Positions 14,694 to 24,322 of a stretch of DNA of 64,000 bases are shown here, piece after piece. Every line of letters starts with the position of its first letter. Position 1 is the first letter of the stretch. The DNA is from Bradyrhizobium paxllaeri. GTDB lineage: Bacteria; Pseudomonadota; Alphaproteobacteria; Rhizobiales; Xanthobacteraceae. Below the pieces are notes generated by a model, which ran no database searches, was not told where the DNA came from, and saw nothing but the letters and a program-made list of their open reading frames with translations. Location: assembly GCF_001693515.2 (NCBI RefSeq), contig NZ_CP042968.1, positions 2,666,001 through 2,730,000 of the forward strand. Direction: 5' to 3'. Both the position numbers and the translations under genes were made by a program.

Positions 14694-15659
14694 ATGACCT
14701 CCAAAGCCCTTCTTGCGGCCACCGCGCTGGTCGCTCTCACCCTCGCTCTTCCGGCAACCGCCGCCGAACTCACCGTCGGCTTTTCCCAGATCGGATCCGA
14801 ATCCGGATGGCGGGCGGCGGAAACCTCGGTTTCCAAATCGGAGGCCACCAAGCGCAAGGTCACGCTCAAGATCGCCGACGCCCAGCAGAAGCAAGAGAAC
14901 CAGATCAAGGCGATCCGCTCCTTCATCGCCCAGGGCGTCGACGCCATCTTCCTCGCGCCTGTTGTTTCGAGCGGCTGGGATGCGGTGTTGAAGGAGGCCA
15001 AGGAAGCCAAGATCCCGGTCGTGCTGCTCGACCGCGACATCGATCCGTCCGGCAAGGAGCTCTATCTCACCGCCGTCACCTCGGACAGCGTGCACGAAGG
15101 CGCGGTCGCCGGCGAATGGCTGGCGAAGGCCGTGGCGGGCAAGGCCTGCAATGTCGTCGAGCTGCAGGGCACGGTCGGCGCGAGCGTCGCCACCAACCGC
15201 AAGAAGGGTTTTGACGGCGTCGTTGCCAAGAACGCCAATCTCAAGGTGGTGCGCAGCCAGACCGGCGACTTCACCCGCGCCAAGGGCAAGGAGGTGATGG
15301 AAAGCTTCATCAAGGCCGAAGGCGGCGGCAAGAATATCTGCGCAGTCTATGCCCACAACGACGACATGATGGTCGGTGCGATCCAGGCGATGAAGGAGGC
15401 CGGACTCAAGCCGGGCAAGGACATCCTGACGGTGTCGATCGATGCGGTGCCCGACATCTTCAAGGCGATCGCGGCCGGCGAGGCCAATGCGACCGTCGAG
15501 TTGACGCCGAACATGGCGGGACCGGCGCTCGACGCCATCATGGCCTACAAGGCGAAGGGAACGGTGCCGCCGAAGTGGATCCAGACGGAATCGAAGCTCT
15601 ACACGGCGGCCGACGATCCGCAGAAGATCTACGACAGCAAGAAAGGCCTCGGCTACTGA
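14694..15659 (+). CDS. ytfQ: Sugar ABC transporter substrate-binding protein, YtfQ type
   Basis: A 321-residue periplasmic binding protein: signal peptide to about TAAE, then ELTVGFSQIGSESGWRAAET, QENQIKAIRSFIAQGVDAIF and VVLLDRDIDPSGKELYLTAV. The GSESGWR and DRDIDP motifs are those of YtfQ, which binds galactofuranose and related sugars. The ATG at 14694 is chosen because GGGAG is about 10 bp upstream; an ATG three codons earlier is only about 2 bp from it. It heads an eight-gene operon running to 23050. Confidence 0.9.
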   Translation: MTSKALLAATALVALTLALPATAAELTVGFSQIGSESGWRAAETSVSKSEATKRKVTLKIADAQQKQENQIKAIRSFIAQGVDAIFLAPVVSSGWDAVLKEAKEAKIPVVLLDRDIDPSGKELYLTAVTSDSVHEGAVAGEWLAKAVAGKACNVVELQGTVGASVATNRKKGFDGVVAKNANLKVVRSQTGDFTRAKGKEVMESFIKAEGGGKNICAVYAHNDDMMVGAIQAMKEAGLKPGKDILTVSIDAVPDIFKAIAAGEANATVELTPNMAGPALDAIMAYKAKGTVPPKWIQTESKLYTAADDPQKIYDSKKGLGY

Positions 15660-15673
15660 TCGGCCGACGCTAC

Positions 15674-15710
15674 GCCGCCGGGTCTCAAGCCAGCCCCGGG
15701 GCCCGGCGGC
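15674..15710 (+). other. Intercistronic hairpin after ytfQ
   Basis: GCCGCCGGG (15674-15682) pairs with CCCGGCGGC (15702-15710) across a 19-nt loop that itself contains a GC-rich CCCCGGGG. It lies 15 bp after the ytfQ stop. Such structures commonly protect binding-protein mRNA or cause partial termination so that it outnumbers the membrane components. Confidence 0.5.
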
Positions 15711-15796
15711 AAAGGCCTTCTCGACGAATCCGCCTCACAAGGCGAACATGCCAGGCGTTCGCGTGCGATGCGAATGTCGGTGGGAGTGATGCCGGC

Positions 15797-17338
15797 ATGA
15801 ATGCAGCTTCTGACCCTGGCCCGGCTCTGCTGGAAGTGCGGGGCCTGAGCAAGAGCTTTGGCACGCTGCGCGCCCTGCAGGAGGTGGATTTCACCTTGCG
15901 GGCCGGCGAAGTTCACGCGCTGCTCGGCGAGAACGGCGCTGGCAAGTCCACCCTGATCAAGGCGGTGACCGGTGTCTTCCCGCGCGATGCCGGCATTGTC
16001 AGGCTCGGCGGCGCCGAGGTCGCGCCGCGCTCGGCCAAGGCTGCGGTCGATGCGGGGATTGCGACCGTCTATCAGGAGGTCAATCTGCTGCAAAACCTGT
16101 CGGTGGCACAGAACCTCTATCTCGGCAGGCAGCCGACGCGGTTCGGCCTGGTGCGCGAGGCCGAGATGCGCCGTCGCGCCACCGCGCTGCTTGCGGAGTT
16201 CGATCTGCATATCGATGTCGCCGAGCCGCTCGGCAACTATTCAGTCGCGGTACAGCATATCGCGGCAATTGCCCGCGCCGTTGACCAGTCCGCGCGCGTG
16301 CTGATCCTCGACGAGCCGACCGCGAGTCTGGATCGCCATGAGGTGGAGATCCTCTTCGCCGTGATGCGCAAGCTCGCCGCGCGCGGGATCGGCGTCATCT
16401 TCGTCACGCATTTCCTCGATCAGGTCTACGAGATCTGCGACCGTATCACGGTCCTGCGCAACGGCCGGCTGATCGGCGAGCGCACCACTGCCGAGCTGCC
16501 GCGGATCGAATTGATCCGCATGATGCTCGGCCGCGAACTCGCCGAGACGACGAGCGAGCGTGCGGCAGCGCAGGCGCGACAGGTGGGGGAGATCTGCGCG
16601 CGTTTCGAGGACTACGGCAAGGCCGGCTATGTCGCACCGTTCAATCTGGCGCTTCGCCGCGGCGAAGTGGTTGGGCTGGCGGGCCTGCTCGGGTCGGGGC
16701 GCACCGAGACCGCGCGCCTGGTATTCGGCGCCGAGCGCGCCGACAGCGGCAGTGCTGCGGTCGAAGGCAGGCCGGTCCGGCTGCAATCGCCGCGTGACGC
16801 CGTCTCCCATGGCTTCGGCTATTGCCCCGAGGAGCGCAAGACCGATGGCATCATTGCCGATCTCACCGTGCGCGAAAACATCGTGCTGGCGCTGCAGGCT
16901 AAGCGTGGTTTGGCAAAACCGCTGTCGCGCGCCGAGCAGGACGAGATCGCCATGCGTTTCATCCGGATGCTCGACATTCGTCCGCCGGAGCCGGAGCGGC
17001 CGATCGGATTGTTGTCCGGCGGCAACCAGCAGAAGGTGCTGCTCGCCCGCTGGCTCGCCACCGCGCCGCGCGTTCTGGTGCTGGACGAGCCGACCCGCGG
17101 GATCGATGTCGGAGCCCACGCCGAGATCATCCGGCTGATCCGCGAACTCTGCGACAACGGCTTGGCGTTGCTCGTAATCTCTTCCGAGCTCGACGAGATC
17201 GTGACCTATTCCGACCGGGTGATCGTGCTGCGCGACCGCGCCCATGTCGACGAGCTGGAAGGGGAAGCCATCGACGTCTCCAATATTCTGGCGGCGATTG
17301 CCGCCGGCACCGCCGGTGCTGAAGCCGGGCAAGCATGA
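15797..17338 (+). CDS. ytfR: Sugar ABC transporter ATP-binding protein with two ATPase domains, YtfR type
   Basis: A 513-residue protein with two ABC domains, as usual for carbohydrate uptake class 2. Domain 1 has Walker A GENGAGKST, Q-loop VYQEVNLL, a degenerate signature NYSVAVQ and Walker B LILDEPTASLD. Domain 2 has the usual altered Walker A GLLGSGRTE, an intact LSGGNQQK and LVLDEPTRGID. Start at 15797 follows a GGGAG site; the reading frame extends upstream without coding character. It overlaps the next gene by 4 bp. Confidence 0.93.
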   Translation: MNAASDPGPALLEVRGLSKSFGTLRALQEVDFTLRAGEVHALLGENGAGKSTLIKAVTGVFPRDAGIVRLGGAEVAPRSAKAAVDAGIATVYQEVNLLQNLSVAQNLYLGRQPTRFGLVREAEMRRRATALLAEFDLHIDVAEPLGNYSVAVQHIAAIARAVDQSARVLILDEPTASLDRHEVEILFAVMRKLAARGIGVIFVTHFLDQVYEICDRITVLRNGRLIGERTTAELPRIELIRMMLGRELAETTSERAAAQARQVGEICARFEDYGKAGYVAPFNLALRRGEVVGLAGLLGSGRTETARLVFGAERADSGSAAVEGRPVRLQSPRDAVSHGFGYCPEERKTDGIIADLTVRENIVLALQAKRGLAKPLSRAEQDEIAMRFIRMLDIRPPEPERPIGLLSGGNQQKVLLARWLATAPRVLVLDEPTRGIDVGAHAEIIRLIRELCDNGLALLVISSELDEIVTYSDRVIVLRDRAHVDELEGEAIDVSNILAAIAAGTAGAEAGQA

Positions 17339-18333
17339 TGCCAAGTACGATGCAACGACTGCTGCAAACCCGAGGCCTTGCCCAGATCATCGCCTTGCTG
17401 GCGATCCTCGCGATCGATCGCGCGGTCTCGCCGCAATTCTTCGATTTGCGGATGCAGGACGGGCGGCTGTTCGGCAGCCTGATCGATGTCCTGAACCGCG
17501 GCGCGCCGGTCGCGCTGCTTAGCTTGGGCATGGTGCTGGTTATCGCCACGCGCGGCATCGACCTGTCGGTTGGCGCGGTGATGGCGATATCAGGCGCCAT
17601 TGCCGCGAGTCTCGCCGACGCATACGGCCTGCCGCTCGCGTTCGCCGCCGCGCTCGGCGCCGGGCTGTTGTGCGGGCTCTGGAATGGCTTCCTTGTTGCG
17701 GTGCTGGGTATCCAGCCGATTGTCGCTACATTAATCCTGATGGTAGCGGGCCGCGGCGTCGCGCAGCTCATTACCGAAGGCCGCATCGTTACCTTTACCG
17801 CGCCTGATCTGGTCTGGCTCGGCAATGGCGCCGTGCTCGGCGTGCCGACGCCGGTCGTGGTCGTCATCGGCATGCTGGTCATCACCGGGGCGGTAGTCCG
17901 TGGCTCGGCGCTCGGCCTGTTGATCGAGGCGACCGGCGGCAATGCGAGGGCGAGCGAACTGGCCGGAATTGGCACGCGCGCCATGATCCTTGCGGTCTAT
18001 GTGTGGTGCGGCCTGTGCGCGGCGCTGGCCGGCGTCATCGCCGCCGCCGATATCATGGGCGCGGACGCCAACAATGCCGGGCTTTGGCTCGAGCTCGATG
18101 CCATTCTGGCCGTCGTGATCGGCGGCACCTCGCTGTTCGGTGGGCGCTTCAGCCTGGTGCTGGCGATGGTCGGTGCGCTGATCATCCAGGCGATGAACAC
18201 CGGCATCCTGCTCTCGGGCTATCCGCCGGAGTTCAATCTCCTCGTGAAGGCGGCCGTCGTGCTGGTCGTCTTGCTGCTGCAGTCGCCACGCTTCGCCAGC
18301 GCCGGGGCCGTGCTGGGGAGGGCACGCCAATGA
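17335..18333 (+). CDS. ytfT: Sugar ABC transporter permease, YtfT type
   Basis: A 332-residue polytopic membrane protein of the ribose/galactofuranose permease family. It has the EAA-like conserved ATRGIDLSVGAVMAISGAIA and a later AVVIGGTSLFGGRFS. The ATG overlaps the ytfR stop (ATGA) and its own stop overlaps the next ATG, indicating tight coupling. Confidence 0.92.
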   Translation: MMPSTMQRLLQTRGLAQIIALLAILAIDRAVSPQFFDLRMQDGRLFGSLIDVLNRGAPVALLSLGMVLVIATRGIDLSVGAVMAISGAIAASLADAYGLPLAFAAALGAGLLCGLWNGFLVAVLGIQPIVATLILMVAGRGVAQLITEGRIVTFTAPDLVWLGNGAVLGVPTPVVVVIGMLVITGAVVRGSALGLLIEATGGNARASELAGIGTRAMILAVYVWCGLCAALAGVIAAADIMGADANNAGLWLELDAILAVVIGGTSLFGGRFSLVLAMVGALIIQAMNTGILLSGYPPEFNLLVKAAVVLVVLLLQSPRFASAGAVLGRARQ

Positions 18334-19313
18334 GGGGGCTGCCGCCGGTTGCGATTACGGCCATCGTCTTCGTCGTCGGATTTGCGCTCTGCACGATGCA
18401 ATTCCCCAATTTTGCCTCTACTCGCGTGGCCGCCAATCTGCTGACCGACAATGCCTTTCTCGGCATCGTCGCCGTCGGCATGACGTTCGTGATCATTTCC
18501 GGCGGCATCGACCTGTCGGTTGGCTCGGTGATCGGGTTCACGACGGTGTTCGTCGCGCTGGCGATCGAGCGGCTTGGTATGCCGCCGCTGGTTGCGTTTG
18601 CCGCAATCCTGCTGCTGTGCGCTGCCTTCGGCGCGGCGATGGGCGCCATCATTCATGTCTTCGACATGCCGCCTTTCATCGTCACGCTGGCGGGCATGTT
18701 CCTTGCCCGTGGCGCCAGCTTCCTGATGTCGACGGAGTCGACGCCGATCACGGCGCCGCTCTATTCGACGGTGTCGGATTTCGCGCTGCGGCTGCCCGGA
18801 GGAGGCCGGCTTACTGCCATTGCGCTGATCATGCTTGCGGTGGTCGCAGCGGGCGCGGTGCTGCTGCATTTCACCCGCTTCGGGGCCAATGTCTATGCGC
18901 TCGGCGGCAGCCGCGCGACCACGGCGCTGATGGGCATACCGGTCGGGTCGATGACGGTGCGCATCTATATGCTGTCGAGCGTGCTTGCCGGGCTCGCCGG
19001 CATCGTGTTCTCCTTCTACACCGCAGCCGGCTATTCGCTGTCCGCCGTCGGCGTCGAGCTCGATTCCATCGCGGCCGTGGTGATCGGTGGCACCCTGCTG
19101 ACCGGCGGCCAGGGCTCGGTGGTCGGCACGTTGCTCGGTGTGCTGATTCAGGGCCTGATCCAGACCTACATCAATTTTGATGGAACCCTGTCAAGCTGGT
19201 GGACCAAGATCGTGACCGGTATCCTGCTTTTCGCTTTCATCGCCTTGCAGCAGGCCATGCTCGGCATCGCCCGCCGCGCCGGCCCCCGCAAGGCAGGAGT
19301 CCTCAAATCATGA
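18330..19313 (+). CDS. yjfF: Sugar ABC transporter permease, YjfF type
   Basis: A 327-residue second permease for the same importer. It carries ISGGIDLSVGSVIGFTTVFV and AAVVIGGTLLTGGQGSVVGT, and ends with a basic tail (ARRAGPRKAG). Two different permeases, YtfT and YjfF, are the hallmark of the galactofuranose-type system. The start at 18330 overlaps the preceding stop. Confidence 0.92.
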   Translation: MRGLPPVAITAIVFVVGFALCTMQFPNFASTRVAANLLTDNAFLGIVAVGMTFVIISGGIDLSVGSVIGFTTVFVALAIERLGMPPLVAFAAILLLCAAFGAAMGAIIHVFDMPPFIVTLAGMFLARGASFLMSTESTPITAPLYSTVSDFALRLPGGGRLTAIALIMLAVVAAGAVLLHFTRFGANVYALGGSRATTALMGIPVGSMTVRIYMLSSVLAGLAGIVFSFYTAAGYSLSAVGVELDSIAAVVIGGTLLTGGQGSVVGTLLGVLIQGLIQTYINFDGTLSSWWTKIVTGILLFAFIALQQAMLGIARRAGPRKAGVLKS

Positions 19314-20089
19314 CCTCCCGGCTTGTCGTCATCCCGACGCGGCGTGCGCACTCCAATCACGCCGAGGTTGCCCGCAGCATCGGCGTCGACATCATTGCCG
19401 GCCGTTACGCTGAAGGCAGCCGCCTGCCGGGCGATGCCGAGCTCACGGCGATGTTCGGCGTGTCGCGGCCGGTTCTGCGCGAGAGTGTGAAGACGCTGGT
19501 GGCCAAGGGCCTGCTCACCACCAAGGCGCGGGTCGGTACCGTGGTGCGCGAACGCGGCGCCTGGAATATGTTCGACGCCGACGTGCTGGCCTGGCATCTC
19601 GATGCCGGCATCGACCGGCGCTTTCTCAACGATCTCGCCGAGATTCGCCTGGCGGTCGAACCACGCGCCGCTGCGCTCGCGGCTTCCCGCCGCTCGGAGG
19701 CCGACATCGCCGAACTCAATCGCAGTATGGAGCGGATGCGGCGCGAGGCCTCCGACTCCGTTGGCTTTGCCGATGGCGATCTAGCCCTGCATCTGGCCGT
19801 CGCCAACGCCTCCGGCAATCTGTTCATGCGCTCAATCGGCAACGTCATCGAGGCGGCGTTGCGCGCCTCTTTCCTGCTCAGCGCGCCGGTCGAGACGCAG
19901 GACCGCGAGACGGTGCTGCTGTGGCACCAGCGCATTGTCGATGCGATCGCCGGCGGGGATGCCGAGGCGGCGACGGCGGCCATGGCCGAGGTGATCTACA
20001 ATGGGCTGCGGCGCCATGAGGGGACGCCGGCATCATCAGGTCCCGCGCCTGCGATCCCCACTGCAGCCGAGCCTGGAGAGCCATCATGA
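19310..20089 (+). CDS. GntR-family regulator, FadR subfamily
   Basis: A 259-residue repressor-type protein. The N-terminal winged helix reads GSRLPGDAELTAMFGVSRPV LRESVKTLVAKGLL, and the C-terminal helical FCD-type domain includes DLAEIRLAVEPRAAALAA and ADGDLALHLAVANASGN, with the metal-binding His/Asp pattern. It is embedded in the operon with 4-bp overlaps on both sides, so it probably controls this operon in response to a sugar or aldonate. Its likely operator is the palindrome at 14553. Confidence 0.9.
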   Translation: MTSRLVVIPTRRAHSNHAEVARSIGVDIIAGRYAEGSRLPGDAELTAMFGVSRPVLRESVKTLVAKGLLTTKARVGTVVRERGAWNMFDADVLAWHLDAGIDRRFLNDLAEIRLAVEPRAAALAASRRSEADIAELNRSMERMRREASDSVGFADGDLALHLAVANASGNLFMRSIGNVIEAALRASFLLSAPVETQDRETVLLWHQRIVDAIAGGDAEAATAAMAEVIYNGLRRHEGTPASSGPAPAIPTAAEPGEPS

Positions 20090-21018
20090 GCCCGCTTCGC
20101 GTCGCCATCGTCGGCTTCGGCAAGATCGCGCGCGACCAGCACGTGCCGGCGATTGCCGCGACCGACGGCGTGGAACTGGTCGCCATCGCCAGCCGCAACG
20201 CCTCGCTACCCGGCGTGCCGCATGCGGCGACGCTCGATGAACTCCTGCGCGACGGTCCGCCGATCGACGCGGTGGCGCTGTGCACCCCGCCGCAGGTTCG
20301 CCACGCGCAGGCGGCGATGGCGCTTGCCGCCGGCAAACATGTGATGCTGGAAAAGCCGCCGGGAGCCACGGTCGCCGAAATCACTCCGTTGGTAGCCGCG
20401 GCGAGGGCCGCGCAAGGCACGCTGTTTGCTACCTGGCACTCGCGGTTCGCCTCGGCGGTGGAGCCGGCGCGGCAATTGCTGGCTGGACGGAAGGTCATTT
20501 CAGTGAAAATCACGTGGAAGGAAGACGTCCGGGTTTGGCACCCGGGACAGGCCTGGATCTTCGAGGCGGGCGGGCTCGGCGTGTTCGATCCTGGCATCAA
20601 CGCACTTTCGATCCTGACGCGAATTCTGCCGCAGCCGTTATTCGTAACCTCGGCCGATCTCGCGTTTCCCGCCAACCGCGACGCGCCGATCGCGGCCAAC
20701 CTTGTGCTCGGCGATGCAGAGGGGCTGAAGATCGCGGCCGAATTCGACTTCCTCCAGACCGGCCCGCAGAGCTGGGACATCGATCTCGAAACCGATGCCG
20801 GCCCGGTCACGCTGTCCATGGGCGGGGCAAGGCTGAGGGCAGGGGGCGCGCAACTCGTCGATGCCGCGGACGCTGAATATGCCGGGCTCTACCGCCGCTT
20901 CCGCAAACTCACGGCAACCGGCGAGAGCGACGTCGATCTCGCGCCGCTGCAACTCGTCGCCGACGCGTTCCTGCTGGGACGACGCCGCACGGTCGAGCCA
21001 TTCGAGGACGCGACATGA
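20086..21018 (+). CDS. Gfo/Idh/MocA oxidoreductase, D-galactose (L-arabinose) 1-dehydrogenase type
   Basis: A 310-residue enzyme with the dinucleotide fold VAIVGFGKIARDQHVPAI and the EKPPGAT motif (Glu89-Lys90-Pro91) of the Gfo/Idh family. The sequence WHSRFASAVEPAR and TWKEDVRVWHPGQAWIFEAG resembles bacterial D-galactose 1-dehydrogenase, which oxidises the sugar to its lactone using NAD(P). The mutarotase and lactonase encoded next fit that reaction. Whether galactose, arabinose or fucose is preferred cannot be told from sequence. Confidence 0.82.
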   Translation: MSPLRVAIVGFGKIARDQHVPAIAATDGVELVAIASRNASLPGVPHAATLDELLRDGPPIDAVALCTPPQVRHAQAAMALAAGKHVMLEKPPGATVAEITPLVAAARAAQGTLFATWHSRFASAVEPARQLLAGRKVISVKITWKEDVRVWHPGQAWIFEAGGLGVFDPGINALSILTRILPQPLFVTSADLAFPANRDAPIAANLVLGDAEGLKIAAEFDFLQTGPQSWDIDLETDAGPVTLSMGGARLRAGGAQLVDAADAEYAGLYRRFRKLTATGESDVDLAPLQLVADAFLLGRRRTVEPFEDAT

Positions 21019-22151
21019 ACGCGCCGTCCGTCTCTCGCGTCGCGCGTTCCCGCTTCGGCGTCCTGCCTGATGGCAGCGAAGTCGAGCGCATTGTCCTGCA
21101 ATGGGATGGCGGGATCGAAGCATCGATCATCACGTATGGCGCGAGCCTGCAGGCGTTGCTGGTGCCTGACATCGTCGGACGTCGCGACGATATCGTGCTC
21201 GGTCACGACGCGTTCGAGGGATATCTCGCCCGGCGGCAGTTTTTCGGCGCAACCGTCGGCCGCTATGCGAACCGCATCGCCGGCGGACGCTTTGTGCTCG
21301 ATGGCAAAGACGTGCAACTCGCAGTCAATAACGGGGCCAATGCGCTGCATGGCGGATTGGAAGGTTTCGATCGCCGTAACTGGCGGATTGTCCGGATCGA
21401 GGATGGCGATCGTCCGGCCGTGACGCTTGCGTATACGAGCGCCGATGGCGAGGAGGGGTATCCCGGCACGCTGGAGGTGGAGGTGACCTGGCGTCTCACC
21501 GGGCCGATGGAACTCTCGCTCGACATGACGGCGCGGACCGATCGCCCCACCGTGGTCAATCTCACCAACCACAGCTTTTTCAATCTGTCCGGCGCACGTT
21601 CGGGCCGGCAAATTCTCGACCATCATCTCACCGTGGCGGCGGATCATTTCCTCGCCATCGATGCCGGCGCGATCCCGCTGCCGCAGCCGCCCAGCGAGGT
21701 CGCCGGCACGCCGTTCGACTTCCGCGAAGGCTTCGAGGTCGGCGCGCGGATCCGTAACGACCATCCGCAATTGCGCGTGGGCCGCGGCTACGATCACAAT
21801 TTCTGTCTTGCGCCGGCAACTGGCGAGCCTCGCTTCGCCGGGCGGCTGGCCGAGCCAACCTCCGGCCGCGTGCTCGAACTGTTCACCAACCAGCCCGGCC
21901 TGCAGGTCTATTCCGGAAACTTTCTCGACGGCACCACCGGCGGAAAGGGTGGCCGCCTGTATCGCCAATCCGACGCCATCTGCCTCGAACCGCACGCCTG
22001 GCCCGATACGCCCAATCGGCCGGACTTTCCGAGCGCACGGCTTGCGCCGGGCGAGGTCTATCGTCACACCACATCGTACCGCTTTACGCACGCGATCCAG
22101 GGCGCTATCGGGATACAATCCAAGGTAGAGTTACCCAGGAGCGGGCGATGA
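21015..22151 (+). CDS. galM: Aldose 1-epimerase (mutarotase)
   Basis: A 378-residue GalM-type protein: ASIITYGASLQALLVPD, the substrate-binding GRYANRIAGGRF and NNGANALHGG, the catalytic His motif NLTNHSFFNLSG, and YDHNFCL. It interconverts anomers so that the 1-dehydrogenase receives the right form. It overlaps its neighbours by 4 bp on both sides. Confidence 0.93.
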   Translation: MNAPSVSRVARSRFGVLPDGSEVERIVLQWDGGIEASIITYGASLQALLVPDIVGRRDDIVLGHDAFEGYLARRQFFGATVGRYANRIAGGRFVLDGKDVQLAVNNGANALHGGLEGFDRRNWRIVRIEDGDRPAVTLAYTSADGEEGYPGTLEVEVTWRLTGPMELSLDMTARTDRPTVVNLTNHSFFNLSGARSGRQILDHHLTVAADHFLAIDAGAIPLPQPPSEVAGTPFDFREGFEVGARIRNDHPQLRVGRGYDHNFCLAPATGEPRFAGRLAEPTSGRVLELFTNQPGLQVYSGNFLDGTTGGKGGRLYRQSDAICLEPHAWPDTPNRPDFPSARLAPGEVYRHTTSYRFTHAIQGAIGIQSKVELPRSGR

Positions 22152-23050
22152 TCGGTGGTCACAGGATGGAAGAGGTGCCGACGACCGTTCTCTGCAACGA
22201 GCGCTGCTATCTTGGCGAGGGACCGACCTACGACGCGACAACCGATACGGCCTGGTGGTTCGATATCCTCGGGCGCCGCCTGTTCGAGGTGCGGCTCGGC
22301 ACCGGACAGATCACCATCCATTCCCTCGCCGTGATGGGCAGCGCGCTTGGGCGGATCGACGCGCATCGCCAGCTTCTCGTCGCCGATGACGGGCTCTATA
22401 TCCGTGAGCCCGCGAATGGAGCGATGACGCTGTACCGTCCGCTCGAAGCCGACAATGCCGCCACGCGTTCGAACGACGCCCGGGTGCATCCGTCCGGCAC
22501 CTTCTGGATCGGCACCATGGGCCGCCACGCCGAGCGGGGGCTCGGCGCCATCTATGCACTGCATCGCGGCGAGCTGTCGCGGCTCTACGACAACATCACT
22601 ATCCCGAACGCGATCTGCTTCTCGCCGGATGGGACCATCGGCTACTTCGCCGACACCGGGAAGAACGTGTTGTTCCGCGTCGACCTCGATGCAGCGACCG
22701 GCCTGCCGCGCGGTGAGCCCGCCGCGCTGGTCACACGACGGAACGGCGGCGGGATTGACGGTGCCGTGGTCGATGCCGACGGGCTGATCTGGAACGCGCG
22801 CTGGGGCGGTGGCTGCATTGACGTCTACAGCCCGGAAGGCGTGCACCTGCGCACGATCCGCGTCCCGGCGCGGCAATCGAGTTGCCCCGCTTTTATCGGC
22901 CAGGATTTTTCGCGCCTGCTGGTGACGTCGGCCTGGCAGGGAATGGCAGACGACGCCAAGCGCGCCGATCCCGACCATGGCCGCACCTTCGTGCTCGACG
23001 TCGCGGTGCGCGGCCGGCCTGAACCAGACGTCAAACTTGCGACGGGTTGA
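22148..23050 (+). CDS. SMP-30/gluconolactonase family lactonase
   Basis: A 300-residue six-bladed propeller protein with the metal-binding LGEGPTYD near the N-terminus, RSNDARVHPSGTFWIGTMG, ITIPNAICFSPDG and DGAVVDADGLIWNARWGGG. It would hydrolyse the aldonolactone made by the 1-dehydrogenase. It is the last gene of the ytfQ operon; the next gene starts 111 bp later. Confidence 0.92.
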   Translation: MIGGHRMEEVPTTVLCNERCYLGEGPTYDATTDTAWWFDILGRRLFEVRLGTGQITIHSLAVMGSALGRIDAHRQLLVADDGLYIREPANGAMTLYRPLEADNAATRSNDARVHPSGTFWIGTMGRHAERGLGAIYALHRGELSRLYDNITIPNAICFSPDGTIGYFADTGKNVLFRVDLDAATGLPRGEPAALVTRRNGGGIDGAVVDADGLIWNARWGGGCIDVYSPEGVHLRTIRVPARQSSCPAFIGQDFSRLLVTSAWQGMADDAKRADPDHGRTFVLDVAVRGRPEPDVKLATG

Positions 23051-23161
23051 TGGAGGAGACGAGGAGCGGCACAAACGCGAAAGAGCGAGCGAGTTTCAAG
23101 AACCGCATTCAGCGGTCCGACAATCCAGGGAACAGATCCTCTGATATCAAGGGAGTGAAGC

Positions 23162-24235
23162 ATGACTAGTCTGAAGACCACATTGTCGGCCCTGGCGCTG
23201 GCAGCAACCATGGCCGCAACGGCGGTGACCGGCGCTTTCGCCCAGAGCAAGGGAACCGTCGGCATCGCCATGCCGACCAAATCCTCGGCGCGCTGGATCG
23301 ACGACGGCAACAACATCGTCAAGATTCTGAAGGAGCGCGGCTACGGCACCGACCTGCAATATGCCGAGGACGATATTCCAAACCAGCTCTCGCAGGTCGA
23401 GAACATGGTGACCAAGGGCGCCAAGGTGCTGGTGATTGCGGCAATCGATGGCACCACGCTGTCGGACGTGCTGAAGCAGGCCAAGGCCAAGGGGATCATC
23501 GTGATCGCCTATGACCGTCTGATCCGCGACACGCCCAATGTCGATTACTACGCCACCTTCGACAATTTCCAGGTCGGCGTGCTGCAGGCCCAGTCGATCG
23601 AGCGGGCGTTGGGGTTGAAGGACGGCAAGGGCCCCTTCAATATCGAATTGTTCGGCGGCTCGCCGGACGACAACAACGCCTACTTCTTCTATAACGGCTC
23701 GATGTCGGTGCTGCAGCCCTATATTGACAGCGGCAAGCTGGTGATCGGCAGCGGCCAGAAGGGCATGGACAAGGTCTCGACGCTCCGCTGGGACGGCGCC
23801 ACCGCCCAAGCCCGCATGGATAACCTCCTGAGCGCGTTCTATGGCCGCAAGCGGGTCGATGCGGTGCTCTCGCCCTATGACGGCCTCTCCATCGGCATCC
23901 TCTCGTCGTTGAAGGGCGTCGGCTATGGCAGCGGCAACATGACGATGCCCGTTGTGAGCGGCCAGGATGCCGAGGTGCCGTCGATCAAGTCGATGCTGCG
24001 CGGCGAGCAATACTCGACCATCTTCAAGGATACCCGCGATCTCGCCAAGGTGACCGCCGACATGGTGGACGCAGCGCTCAGCGGCAAGGAAGTGACCGTC
24101 AACGACACCAAGACCTACAACAACGGCGTCAAGGTGGTACCGTCCTATCTCCTGAAGCCCGTCGTCGTCGACAAGAGCAATTGGGAGAAGGTGCTGATTG
24201 AGGGCGGCTACTACAAGAAGTCGCAGATCGACTAA
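23162..24235 (+). CDS. chvE: Multiple-sugar binding protein, ChvE/XylF type
   Basis: A 357-residue periplasmic protein with a signal peptide ending AFAQ. It has [60 protein letters not shown] and the ChvE-like [20 protein letters not shown]. In Agrobacterium ChvE binds arabinose, galactose and other aldoses. GGGAG lies 4-8 bp upstream of the ATG. The 111-bp gap before it suggests its own promoter. Confidence 0.88.
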   Translation: MTSLKTTLSALALAATMAATAVTGAFAQSKGTVGIAMPTKSSARWIDDGNNIVKILKERGYGTDLQYAEDDIPNQLSQVENMVTKGAKVLVIAAIDGTTLSDVLKQAKAKGIIVIAYDRLIRDTPNVDYYATFDNFQVGVLQAQSIERALGLKDGKGPFNIELFGGSPDDNNAYFFYNGSMSVLQPYIDSGKLVIGSGQKGMDKVSTLRWDGATAQARMDNLLSAFYGRKRVDAVLSPYDGLSIGILSSLKGVGYGSGNMTMPVVSGQDAEVPSIKSMLRGEQYSTIFKDTRDLAKVTADMVDAALSGKEVTVNDTKTYNNGVKVVPSYLLKPVVVDKSNWEKVLIEGGYYKKSQID

Positions 24236-24242
24236 TCGGAAC

Positions 24243-24290
24243 GGCGGCGCCGGCGATGGCTGGCGCCGCCACCTGTCCGCAACAGGTGGC
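24243..24290 (+). other. Two tandem intercistronic hairpins between chvE and gguA
   Basis: First GGCGGCGCC / GGCGCCGCC (24243-24270, 10-nt loop), then GCCACCTGT / ACAGGTGGC (24268-24290, 5-nt loop). The two stems share three bases so they may be alternative or stacked. Location right after the binding-protein gene matches the usual mRNA-stabilising or attenuating structures. Confidence 0.6.
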
Positions 24291-24322
24291 TGCGGTGGAG
24301 AGAAAAAGGACGTGATGACGCG

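Noticed and set aside
15575..15796. Upstream extension of the ytfR frame
   Set aside because: It overlaps the end of ytfQ and an intercistronic hairpin and lacks protein-like sequence; the ATG at 15797 with its binding site is the better start.
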